This document shows positions 7,552-14,721 of a stretch of DNA of 64,000 bases, piece by piece (position 1 is the first letter of the stretch; the number at the start of each line of letters is the position of its first letter). The notes beneath the pieces were generated by a model, which ran no database searches, was not told where the DNA came from, and was given only the letters and a program-made list of their open reading frames with translations. The stretch spans positions 23,549 through 87,548 of IMG/VR virus record IMGVR_UViG_3300042898_002521; one strand, 5' to 3'. This DNA is from a virus. The position numbers were made by a program, and so were the translations under genes.

Positions 7552-7871
7552 TTTTTTTTACCACTTTCTACCCAGTCTTTCAGGGTCACTCCGTTACGTT
7601 CAGCTTTGCGTTTTAACGCATTTCTTTCTCTATGGCTTAGCCCACCCCAAATACCATACTGCTCGTTCATAGTTTCTGAGTACATCAAACACTCTTTACG
7701 AACAGGGCATTCAGGACGACCGTCTCTACCAAAGCATATTCCTTTAGAAACATCAGCAATAGATTTGTAAAGTTCTTTTTCTCTGGGTGGAAACCATAGC
7801 TCCGTATCCATACCTTTACATTTAGCGTCTGCGCGCCAGTTCTCTACGTCTAAGGGGTCTCGCACGAACAC
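7548..7871 (-). CDS. WhiB-family iron-sulphur regulator with widened Cys spacing, 107 aa
   Basis: Cysteines at 18, 46, 55 and 61 and the GIWGG turn followed by a basic tail (RERNALKRKAERNG) are the WhiB signature; these are 4Fe-4S transcription regulators confined to actinobacteria and their phages that bind the sigma-70 domain 4. Unusual: the central CxxC is opened to C-x8-C (CFGRDGRPEC), six residues longer than the norm. It lies inside the replication-recombination operon, overlapping genes on both sides. Probably redirects host transcription. Confidence 0.88.
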   Translation of the reverse strand: MFVRDPLDVENWRADAKCKGMDTELWFPPREKELYKSIADVSKGICFGRDGRPECPVRKECLMYSETMNEQYGIWGGLSHRERNALKRKAERNGVTLKDWVESGKKK

Positions 7872-8182
7872 TCCTGGAGCTTTTGGCGAAGCTCCAGGAA
7901 ATCGTTTTCATCTAACATGACATAGTTCTCGCCATTAAGATGGAAACCTAGGACAGGCATCCTACCGTCAAGGATAGCTTCCTTAACAATTTTTTCCAGG
8001 ACCCCCGCTTTAACGGTTACCTGTTGCTTGCCTGTCCACTTATGTTCTATAAGTAGGTCGCGAGACCTGACATCACCTTTGCGGCTCCAAAAAGCTCCAC
8101 TGGCAGCTACGGTACTACCGCCAACTGCTTTAGCTAGTCTGTTCTCGTGCTTCTTAGACTGCTTTTGCCCTTCAGAGCGCAC
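7850..8182 (-). CDS. PD-(D/E)XK endonuclease, Holliday-junction-resolvase-like, 110 aa
   Basis: Starts with GTG at 8182, six bases after GAGG; a GTG at 8203 would also be in frame but lacks a site. Motifs E13, GDVRSRD with D37, and LIEHKWT with E46 and K48 form the nuclease core, followed by the usual helix. Small phage enzymes of this shape include Hjc-type resolvases and packaging nicking enzymes. It overlaps recA by 11 bases. Together with the RuvC-like protein this makes two candidate junction nucleases. Confidence 0.75.
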   Translation of the reverse strand: MRSEGQKQSKKHENRLAKAVGGSTVAASGAFWSRKGDVRSRDLLIEHKWTGKQQVTVKAGVLEKIVKEAILDGRMPVLGFHLNGENYVMLDENDFLELRQKLQECSCETP

Positions 8183-9230
8183 CAGCCACCTCGTAAGTTG
8201 CACTAGCTTCTGGACGTACGATTCTTCGTACGTCTCGTTCTAGAGCTTCTTTGAGGTCAACCTCTTCCCTAATAGAGTTTACCACAGCATCTCCGCCTAG
8301 CCATTTTCGATCTCCGTAGCTGTAATAAGCGCCTGCACGAGTAATTATCTTGTAAATAATGCCCAAGGCTACAATCTCTTTTGCAAAGTCAAAATCACCT
8401 GCGTAACAGTTACCACCGTCACTGAAGTAAAAATCTACGTACGCTACCTGTGCTGGTGGGGCTGACTTATTCTTTATGGTGCGTACCTTGATAGTTTGAC
8501 CTACCTTACGCTTCTCCTGTCCTGTACCAGCCTCAATCCACTCATCACGCTTTACTTCAAGACGAGTAAAGAACGCGTAGTTCTTAGCCTCTCCACCTGG
8601 GGTGGTACGAGGATCACCGTACATAACGCCAATCTTCATGCGGTACTGGTTAATGATAATGCCAATGAATGGTCTTTCTGATTCTACAAGGGAACGACGT
8701 GATGCCTTACCTACCTTGCGGAAAAACTTACCTGTAAGCAGTGCACCGCGACCAACGGTTGCTTCGTCCATGTTCTTGTCATCTTCTGCTATTGGTACAA
8801 GAGCAGGTAACGAGTCAATAACTACGCAGTCAATGGCTTTGGTCTCTACTAATTCAATAACTGCTTCGTAGGCTTCTTCCATAATGTTAGTAGCAACTAC
8901 GTACACGCGAGATAAATCTATGCCACACATCTCTGCGTATTGTGGCACCCAAGTTTCAGCGGCTACCCAAACAGTAGTAAATTCTGGATCACGGGCTTGG
9001 TTGGCAGCAACAGTCTTAAGCGCAAGAGCTGTCTTACCGTTAGACGCTTCGCCTACGATCTCATGCCATTGATTAACAGGAAACCCGCCACCAAGAATCA
9101 TGTCTACTGCAAGTGATCCTGTAGTCATACGACCTAGGACATCGTCTTTAATGTCTGCTCCTAGGACAATCATTTCTGAACCAAACTTTTTGTTAAGTTT
9201 GGCAATTGCTTTGGCGAGGTCTAAGTCCAT
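8172..9230 (-). CDS. RecA/UvsX-type strand-exchange recombinase, 352 aa
   Basis: Walker A GEASNGKT at 60-67, catalytic Glu in the AAETW segment (92), Walker B CVVIDSL at 135-141, and the long MAW-to-L1 region characteristic of RecA. It forms the filament on single-stranded DNA that drives strand invasion and recombination-dependent replication. Neighbours (Cas4-like nuclease, UvsY candidate, resolvases, SSB candidate, polymerase) make up the rest of the pathway. Host RecA is longer at the C-terminus; this length is normal for phage forms. Confidence 0.93.
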   Translation of the reverse strand: MDLDLAKAIAKLNKKFGSEMIVLGADIKDDVLGRMTTGSLAVDMILGGGFPVNQWHEIVGEASNGKTALALKTVAANQARDPEFTTVWVAAETWVPQYAEMCGIDLSRVYVVATNIMEEAYEAVIELVETKAIDCVVIDSLPALVPIAEDDKNMDEATVGRGALLTGKFFRKVGKASRRSLVESERPFIGIIINQYRMKIGVMYGDPRTTPGGEAKNYAFFTRLEVKRDEWIEAGTGQEKRKVGQTIKVRTIKNKSAPPAQVAYVDFYFSDGGNCYAGDFDFAKEIVALGIIYKIITRAGAYYSYGDRKWLGGDAVVNSIREEVDLKEALERDVRRIVRPEASATYEVAGAL

Positions 9231-9613
9231 TATTCAATCTTTCCGATGATAGTTTGCGGGTTAAAATTATTAGCAGTACTAATTTGTCTAGCTGGAGTGG
9301 CTGGTCCCCCGCCACCTTGTTGAGAAACGCCTCTACCCATACCGCTACCTGATTGAACTATAGGGTAGCCACAGTCGTAACACCTAGCTTTAGACTCAAG
9401 AGTTACCGATCCATAGTTTCCGCTACCGCAACCAGGGCACCTATTGGCTGTTCTAGCGCTCTGAGGCAGCGTAGAAGCCTCTTGAGGGGGCATATTAGGT
9501 TGGGGTACGGGATTGTAGGGAACTGGCGCTGGAGGCGTGTACGGAGGCGTAGGAGAAGGCCTACTTGTTGGAACTGGGGCACCTAGTTTGTCTGCCCACC
9601 AATTACCGCTCAT
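9230..9613 (-). CDS. Proline-rich zinc-ribbon protein, 127 aa
   Basis: Start at 9613 (MSGNWWADKLG) has GGGAG upstream. A disordered Pro-rich N-terminal half leads to one zinc ribbon (CPGC ... CYDC) and a Gly-rich tail. I know this architecture from many actinophages, always near RecA or replication genes, but no function is established. It overlaps the next gene and touches recA, so it is probably translated in step with it. Confidence 0.72.
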   Translation of the reverse strand: MSGNWWADKLGAPVPTSRPSPTPPYTPPAPVPYNPVPQPNMPPQEASTLPQSARTANRCPGCGSGNYGSVTLESKARCYDCGYPIVQSGSGMGRGVSQQGGGGPATPARQISTANNFNPQTIIGKIE

Positions 9614-10067
9614 AGAAATCTCCCGATACAAATGACCCTGGGTTTACCAAGATACCTAACTCTAAAGCAGCCGCAAGAGCTGGAATAAGAACTGCTGCTG
9701 ACACCCGTGTGTAAATCTCAGCCATTAATTCCATGTCTTCTGCAAGGCTTGAGTCATCACCAATAACGCCATCTTCTTTTAACGTTGTAGTAAGGGTCTC
9801 CGCTAAAACTTGTCCGTTCATGGAAGCCATCATGTCAACAAAAGCTTTGTAAGGAATAACTTGAAGCAATCTGTCAAGGCTTTCTTTACGTTCCATCTCG
9901 TCACCCTCATCACTTACAGGGGTAAACCCAGCCGTTACTGCGTATTTATTAGGGTTATCAATACCACTATCGTACAAGAACCACCTGTAAAGAGTAGTTG
10001 CAGGAACGTCTGCGGTCTCAAACACATACTCAGGCTCGCTATTACGTTCCCAAAATTTCCAATTCAT
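9603..10067 (-). CDS. Hypothetical protein, 154 aa
   Basis: Start at 10067 (MNWKFWERN) lies seven bases behind GGGAG and overlaps the polymerase stop by four bases. Mostly helical and acidic, with a hydrophobic C-terminal helix (VSAAVLIPALAAALELGILV) that is more like a protein core than a membrane anchor. No family recognised; context suggests a replication accessory protein. Confidence 0.65.
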   Translation of the reverse strand: MNWKFWERNSEPEYVFETADVPATTLYRWFLYDSGIDNPNKYAVTAGFTPVSDEGDEMERKESLDRLLQVIPYKAFVDMMASMNGQVLAETLTTTLKEDGVIGDDSSLAEDMELMAEIYTRVSAAVLIPALAAALELGILVNPGSFVSGDFYER

Positions 10068-12043
10068 TTTGCTTCTCCCCAACGGTCTACTACTTTTATG
10101 TCAGCTACTATAGGCACAGATAACAAATCAATACCCTCCATAGCATCTCGGATTGCTGACACCGTGTCATCAACCTTATCATTTGGAGTTAGTGTAACCA
10201 ACTCGTCATGAACTGTAAGAAGGAGCCTAGCACCTTCTGGCAGCCTTTTGTACGCACGCACCATAGCCAACTTAATAATGTCAGCGGCAGAGCCTTGAAT
10301 GCGTGTATTAAAAGCCTGTCGCTCTGCGGCAGACCTTAAAAATGGGTCACTAGATAAAATGTCTGGAAGGTACCGTTTACGACCTAATACGGTAGTTACA
10401 TAAGGAGGAGTGTTAGCTTTAGTTGCCCCAATAACTTTTATCCTATAAGAACTTACGGATGAAAACTCTGCCCCAAACCTAGAAAGCAAATCGCGGGCCT
10501 CAGTAATAGAACACCCAATAGAACGAGAAATTTTATCTGGGCCTACTCCGTATGCCATAGCGAGCACTAACACCTTACCTGCTTTACGATCCACTCCCAT
10601 GGTGTCACCTACTGTTGTGTAGATATCCCCACCCCTTGAATAGTTTTCCATCATAATAGGGTCTTTAGACATAGAGGCAATAACGCGGGGTTCAATCTGG
10701 GAGTAATCCGCCACTACAAGTTTGTATCCTTCGGGGGCAAAGAAAAGGTTTCTGATTGCCTTTCCGTGTGCTGTATGAGGTGCAGGAACGTTTTGAAGGT
10801 TAGGGTTACGACTGCTGAAACGACCAGTTTCCGCGCCGTGCTGTATGAAATCGCAATGAATCCTACCGCTAATAAGGAGCGAGTTTTTATGTTCACGTTT
10901 TTCCTTTCCTCCTGTAGTTCGAACTACTTCCCCACCTAAATAAGGCACTACATAAGTAGTACTCAATTTGTTAAGATCAGCGTAGGTAAGCATAGCATCC
11001 ACTAAAGGATCAGCTAACTTGTACGCTTCTAAAGCCTCGGCTGACACAGAGTAGTCTGAATAAGTAAGTTCCAAACCTTGTTCGGCCTTACGATTTCCAG
11101 CGGTAGTAAGAATTTTAGGCTTAAGCCCCCTACCGCCCTCGTCCTTAGAGCCGTACAACAATAATTGTTTTTCCTGGTTAGAGTTAATATTAAATGGGCG
11201 CTCAGCAATACGGAATATCTCTGCCCTGGCAGTTTCAATGTCAATTCGTAATTGCGCATCAAGGGCCTCTAGTTCAACCACATCTATTGGAGCACCTTCA
11301 AGTTTCATAGCGCATAAAACTTTAAGCACGTCCATTTCTAAACTCATAATAACGTCAAGCTCTGAGTCTTTAATTTTTGGAACTAAAGCTTTCCATAATA
11401 AGAAAGTATATTTAGCATCAAGAAAAGCATACTTGGCAACTTCGGTAAACGAATACTTCTCTACCTCTTTACCTACACCTTTAACCATCTCGTAACCAAA
11501 CTCACGCTTAAGGCAAGCGTCAAGCCCGCACTTGTTCTTGTTACGGTTATCACTAATAAATGATGCAATCATAGTGTCAAAATATGGGCCTGTAGGAACT
11601 TCCCCTTTATAGTACTTTGCGATGGATGTCAAATCAAAGATTAGGTTATGACCTACTGTAAGAAGGTTACTATTGAATAGAATAGGACGCAAAGCCTTAA
11701 ACACTTCATTAGGGTACAGCTGGGCTGGTGGGGGACCAAACTTTTTAGTGGCTTTTTTCTTATCCCGTGAGTAATCACTAGGGCGAGCGGTAAGGCCTGC
11801 TTCTACGCGTTTCTCGCCTTGGCCTGTAAGTGGAAACACTTCCTCTACAAAATCACCGTTAGGGTGTCCCATTGGAATTACATCGCACCGACCGTGAGTG
11901 GCAAAAGTAATCCATAAGACCTCGTTAATCGGAGTAACCCCACGATTATCGCCAACGGTTTCTACGTCAAATGCAAAAGCGTCTTGTGTTAAATAATGTG
12001 CGACCATGTCATTTAACTGGTCAAGTGTAGTAATAATATTCAT
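10064..12043 (-). CDS. polA: DNA polymerase, family A, with 3'-5' exonuclease, 659 aa
   Basis: Start at 12043 is set by AAGGGG. The exonuclease domain has DVET (26-29), HNLIFDL (D137) and YAFLDAKYT (Tyr 205, Asp 209). The polymerase has motif A DYSQIEPR (from 446), motif B with RKAGKVLVLAMAYG (from 486) and motif C VHDE (611-614). There is no 5'-3' nuclease domain, as is usual for replicative phage enzymes. It should be the phage replicase, working with the DnaB-like helicase and primase encoded at 19242-21394. A large hairpin sits directly upstream of its ribosome site. Confidence 0.95.
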   Translation of the reverse strand: MNIITTLDQLNDMVAHYLTQDAFAFDVETVGDNRGVTPINEVLWITFATHGRCDVIPMGHPNGDFVEEVFPLTGQGEKRVEAGLTARPSDYSRDKKKATKKFGPPPAQLYPNEVFKALRPILFNSNLLTVGHNLIFDLTSIAKYYKGEVPTGPYFDTMIASFISDNRNKNKCGLDACLKREFGYEMVKGVGKEVEKYSFTEVAKYAFLDAKYTFLLWKALVPKIKDSELDVIMSLEMDVLKVLCAMKLEGAPIDVVELEALDAQLRIDIETARAEIFRIAERPFNINSNQEKQLLLYGSKDEGGRGLKPKILTTAGNRKAEQGLELTYSDYSVSAEALEAYKLADPLVDAMLTYADLNKLSTTYVVPYLGGEVVRTTGGKEKREHKNSLLISGRIHCDFIQHGAETGRFSSRNPNLQNVPAPHTAHGKAIRNLFFAPEGYKLVVADYSQIEPRVIASMSKDPIMMENYSRGGDIYTTVGDTMGVDRKAGKVLVLAMAYGVGPDKISRSIGCSITEARDLLSRFGAEFSSVSSYRIKVIGATKANTPPYVTTVLGRKRYLPDILSSDPFLRSAAERQAFNTRIQGSAADIIKLAMVRAYKRLPEGARLLLTVHDELVTLTPNDKVDDTVSAIRDAMEGIDLLSVPIVADIKVVDRWGEAK

Positions 12044-12059
12044 AGCATGCCCCTTAAGA

Positions 12060-12099
12060 GCCACTAGCGGTAGGAAAGGGGGTACCTACCGCTAGTGGC
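12060..12099 (-). promoter_or_regulatory. 15-bp hairpin next to the polymerase ribosome binding site
   Basis: GCCACTAGCGGTAGG (12060-12074) and CCTACCGCTAGTGGC (12085-12099) are perfect inverted repeats round a 10-base loop. On the minus strand the loop reads TACCCCCTTT; four bases after the stem comes the polA site AAGGGG, to which CCCCTT in the loop is complementary. No T run follows, so it is not a normal terminator. T4 gene 43 polymerase represses its own translation through a hairpin at the same place; a similar role here is inference. Confidence 0.75.
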
Positions 12100-12113
12100 A
12101 GTCTGTGTGTTAT

Positions 12114-12797
12114 TTAGGAATTACGAAGGCTTTCAGCAATTTCAAGAAGCTGATCGTAAGGTGTTTCACGGATTACTTCGTCAGTATAAACCTCTACTGT
12201 TGCAATGTAAGCGTCTGCATCTGCCTGGTTAATTCCCCAGTCTTCATCTAGATCGCGTGCCTTAATAGCGTTGACGTGGTAAGTAGTACCAGCCTTTTCT
12301 CCTGTGCGACTAATCGCCCAGTAGTTCTTATTAATTGGACCTTGTGGAGAACTGTTTGCCTGCAACAAAGTGCGAAACAAAGGAGGGGTTGCAGTAAGGA
12401 TTTGGCGCTGTGGGCCACCTTCTGCGCTTAGGTTAACAATCGTGAAGCCACGCTTGTCGTCTGGACGGTGATCTAAAACTGTGCACAATGGGCAAGTCTG
12501 ACCACTTGGCTTGAGGCAAATGTATGACTTTTTGCCTGGCTTGTTAGTTAAGAAATGTTGCTTGTAGGTAGCAAAGGGGCCACCTTCATCCAAAAACTTT
12601 ACAACTTGCAAAGTTTCACTTGCTTTGAAGTCAATTGGAAAACTACCTGATGGGGTAGTCATGCTTTCGGCTGCATCCCAGCCTGACTTAACTGCACCGC
12701 TACTTGCTTGAGCGGGACGGGCGTTTACATCGAAGTCTTCACCAAAGCTATCTGCTACGGAGTACTTCTCTTCTTCTATCGAACGGTTAACTGGCAT
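12114..12797 (-). CDS. Candidate single-stranded DNA-binding protein (gp32-like), 227 aa
   Basis: Start at 12797 (MPVNRSIEEE). After a disordered N-terminus comes a beta-rich core containing ICLKPSGQTCPLC, a zinc-binding motif placed as in gp32-type phage SSBs, and a helical acidic C-terminus. It lies immediately before the polymerase gene. No OB-fold signature is strong enough to be certain; the call rests on the zinc motif, length and location. Confidence 0.65.
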   Translation of the reverse strand: MPVNRSIEEEKYSVADSFGEDFDVNARPAQASSGAVKSGWDAAESMTTPSGSFPIDFKASETLQVVKFLDEGGPFATYKQHFLTNKPGKKSYICLKPSGQTCPLCTVLDHRPDDKRGFTIVNLSAEGGPQRQILTATPPLFRTLLQANSSPQGPINKNYWAISRTGEKAGTTYHVNAIKARDLDEDWGINQADADAYIATVEVYTDEVIRETPYDQLLEIAESLRNS

Positions 12798-12798
12798 T

Positions 12799-13293
12799 TT
12801 ATTTCTCTTTTTCTGCTTTATCGGCATTGTTGGTTGTTTCTTGCATCTTAATGTGTTCCCACATCTCAGCAAGTTCTTGGGGAACTTGCTGGTATTCGGA
12901 CCACTCGATTCTATCTAAACCTAATAGTCCGTGCTTGTCAAATAGATCGACAGCTGCATCTACCATAGCACGGCTGTACAGCTTTCGACCTCTTCTTGTG
13001 TCACCATTTTTATCAACTACATCAGGTAATCGATATGGTGCGTTAGGTAAATACCCTAACATACCCCAGGTTCGTACCGTGACAATCGGTCTACCTAGAG
13101 CCTGTGCCAAAGCACCGAGCGTAAACATTTCTACGTCAATACCACTTGGCAAAGTTTTTACAAAAGGACGAGCATCCCAAGTTTTTTCTACAATTACTTT
13201 GGGCTTCTCTTCTTTAACTAATTTTCTTTTACGTTTACTGCCTGGGTAATACTGGTCAATAGCAGAAAACATTTCATCAATTAAATCTTCCAT
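12799..13293 (-). CDS. MerR-like helix-turn-helix protein, 164 aa
   Basis: Residues about 56-110 read FTLGALAQALGRPIVTVRTW...GYLP...RKLYSRAMVDAAVDLFDKHGL, the order of a MerR-type winged helix (HTH, wing, recognition of the domain end). A basic Lys/Arg linker (20-35) precedes it, and the C-terminus is charged. Likely binds DNA as a regulator or as a replication/segregation factor. The ATG at 13293 has AAAGAG upstream and its stop is one base before the SSB candidate start. Confidence 0.7.
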   Translation of the reverse strand: MEDLIDEMFSAIDQYYPGSKRKRKLVKEEKPKVIVEKTWDARPFVKTLPSGIDVEMFTLGALAQALGRPIVTVRTWGMLGYLPNAPYRLPDVVDKNGDTRRGRKLYSRAMVDAAVDLFDKHGLLGLDRIEWSEYQQVPQELAEMWEHIKMQETTNNADKAEKEK

Positions 13294-13294
13294 G

Positions 13295-13702
13295 TTAACT
13301 CTTTGACATTACTAACGCCCAAGTTATTTTAGCTGGAAACATCTTGTCAATATCTTCTTCAGTAACTAAGCCTTCGTAATAAGCAGCCATAATTGCTTCC
13401 TCATCTAGAACAGGAATCATTGTGACGCAGCGCTCGTGCAATCCCTTTTCTTTTAAGATGTCCTCAGCAATATCCATGTCTAAAGACTTGGATACTTTCC
13501 GCTGATTAAGTACTCTCTTGATGCCTGTTATGTCGTCATTAATTTCTACTACAACATGCCCACGATCATCAACTTCACCTAGCTCTTTTAAACCGTCGCG
13601 TAGTTTTTCTTTAATGTCATTTTGAATTGCAATTGTGCTATCAATACGATCTTTAAGCGTAGCGTTTTGGCGGACTAGGTCTAACATATCTTCTACGTTC
13701 AT
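13295..13702 (-). CDS. Hypothetical protein, 135 aa
   Basis: Helical N-terminal half (MLDLVRQNATLKDRIDSTIAIQNDIKEKLRDGLKEL), then a GHVVVEI strand and a C-terminal helical part. Similar small proteins occur beside replication genes of actinophages but have no assigned role. Strong AAGGGGG site before the ATG at 13702. Confidence 0.65.
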   Translation of the reverse strand: MNVEDMLDLVRQNATLKDRIDSTIAIQNDIKEKLRDGLKELGEVDDRGHVVVEINDDITGIKRVLNQRKVSKSLDMDIAEDILKEKGLHERCVTMIPVLDEEAIMAAYYEGLVTEEDIDKMFPAKITWALVMSKS

Positions 13703-13726
13703 GTGAACCCCCTTCTTAGGTAGAGA

Positions 13727-13900
13727 TTACTCTAGCACATCAACCTGACGTGCACGGGCACTCTTTAGATACGAGTACAACCCGTCAATAATAATACTAG
13801 TTACCGTAACTCCGTCAATTCGGGCTTGGTCTTGAACAGCAAGCCAAAGCTCGTCATCTACCCGTAGGGTGCGAGTTGGCGTCTTAGGTGCGTTAGGCAT
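13727..13900 (-). CDS. Ribbon-helix-helix DNA-binding protein, 57 aa
   Basis: TPTRTLRVDDELWLAVQDQA is a typical beta strand plus helix A, followed by DGVTVTSIIIDGLYSYL as helix B: the MetJ/Arc fold, which binds DNA as dimers through the strand. Probably a transcriptional regulator of the operon that follows. A dyad that could be its operator lies just upstream (13923-13939). No good ribosome site is seen; TACAAT at 13907-13912 on the minus strand could be a -10 box close to the ATG, giving a leaderless or short-leader transcript. Confidence 0.75.
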   Translation of the reverse strand: MPNAPKTPTRTLRVDDELWLAVQDQARIDGVTVTSIIIDGLYSYLKSARARQVDVLE

Positions 13901-13922
13901 ACCTATATTGTACCAAGATGTA

Positions 13923-13939
13923 CTGACAAAATCAGTAAA
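13923..13939. promoter_or_regulatory. Candidate operator dyad upstream of the ribbon-helix-helix gene
   Basis: TACTGA CAAAA TCAGTA is a perfect 6-bp inverted repeat 23 bases upstream of the ATG at 13900 and 3 bases after the stop of the methyltransferase gene. Ribbon-helix-helix proteins often repress themselves through such short dyads. It could equally be a weak hairpin; no binding evidence exists. Confidence 0.35.
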
Positions 13940-13941
13940 GA

Positions 13942-14508
13942 TTATAATTTTTTAAACCAAACTTGCGAGTTAGCCACTAAAAGTTCTATTAAATCCTTAC
14001 AAATATGGTGAAAAGCATCAACTCCTGGGGCTGGGTCATAGTATGAACCCTTACCTGATGCCCAAGTGTAGTCATCAAACGCAATGATTCCCCCAGGCTT
14101 AAGTAACTGAAAAGCGTTAAGCCCGTCTTTAACAGTTTGACTAGCCGTGTGATCACCGTCAATGTAAATAAAATCATACTCATCTGATTGCTGATAGTAT
14201 TCATAGAAGAAACAATCGCTAGTCATTTTCCATTTGCGAATTGACTTATTATCTTTATGGCGAGAATCGTAAACAGATTCAACTTTAGTAAAATCTATTT
14301 GCTCGTGCGCATCTTCCTGACTACCCTGCCAAGTATCAACGTCATCAAGTTCCCATTTAGTATTGTTTGCAATCCACTCAGTAGCATCTCCTGTGTAAGC
14401 ACCAATTTGTAAAGCTTTTATACTGGAGTTACTACGCATTTTTTTAGGCAGTAAAGTGTCAAAGTTGTCTTTGGCAGTAATGTTAAACCAGTTGGGAAAA
14501 TCAGACAT
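13942..14508 (-). CDS. Class I SAM-dependent methyltransferase, 188 aa
   Basis: Motif I ALQIGAYTGDATEW (about 32-45) and the segment DFIYIDGDHTASQTVKDG followed by LKPGGIIAFDDYTW are those of the Methyltransf_24 family. Members methylate sugars, lipids or small molecules, not DNA as a rule. There is no target-recognition domain. Possible role: modifying glycans made by the glycosyltransferase at 44057-45112 or host surface. Last gene before a regulatory gap. Confidence 0.8.
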   Translation of the reverse strand: MSDFPNWFNITAKDNFDTLLPKKMRSNSSIKALQIGAYTGDATEWIANNTKWELDDVDTWQGSQEDAHEQIDFTKVESVYDSRHKDNKSIRKWKMTSDCFFYEYYQQSDEYDFIYIDGDHTASQTVKDGLNAFQLLKPGGIIAFDDYTWASGKGSYYDPAPGVDAFHHICKDLIELLVANSQVWFKKL

Positions 14509-14534
14509 GCCAAGATAGTATCACAAGATACTAA

Positions 14535-14720
14535 CTACTCGTCGTTGTCTTTATCTTCACGAATCCGAATAGTGATTAGATGTATAAGGGTTACTAATAG
14601 GATTGCGTAGCCCACAACTGTGCGTGCGCTGCCTTCCAATAGTAGCCAGGCTACAAAGAACCCAAGGAGTGTGTATCCCTGGTTCAATGATTCAATGATT
14701 GCGTCTTTTAACCAGCGCAT
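14535..14720 (-). CDS. Small membrane protein, 61 aa
   Basis: Two hydrophobic stretches (GYTLLGFFVAWLLLEG and TVVGYAILLVTLIHLITI) separated by a short SART turn, with a charged cytoplasmic C-terminus (RIREDKDNDE). The AAGGAG site is ideal. It lies between the NlpC/P60 region and the methyltransferase, so a holin or a membrane partner of the secreted protein upstream is possible; neither is proven. Confidence 0.7.
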   Translation of the reverse strand: MRWLKDAIIESLNQGYTLLGFFVAWLLLEGSARTVVGYAILLVTLIHLITIRIREDKDNDE

Positions 14721-14721
14721 T

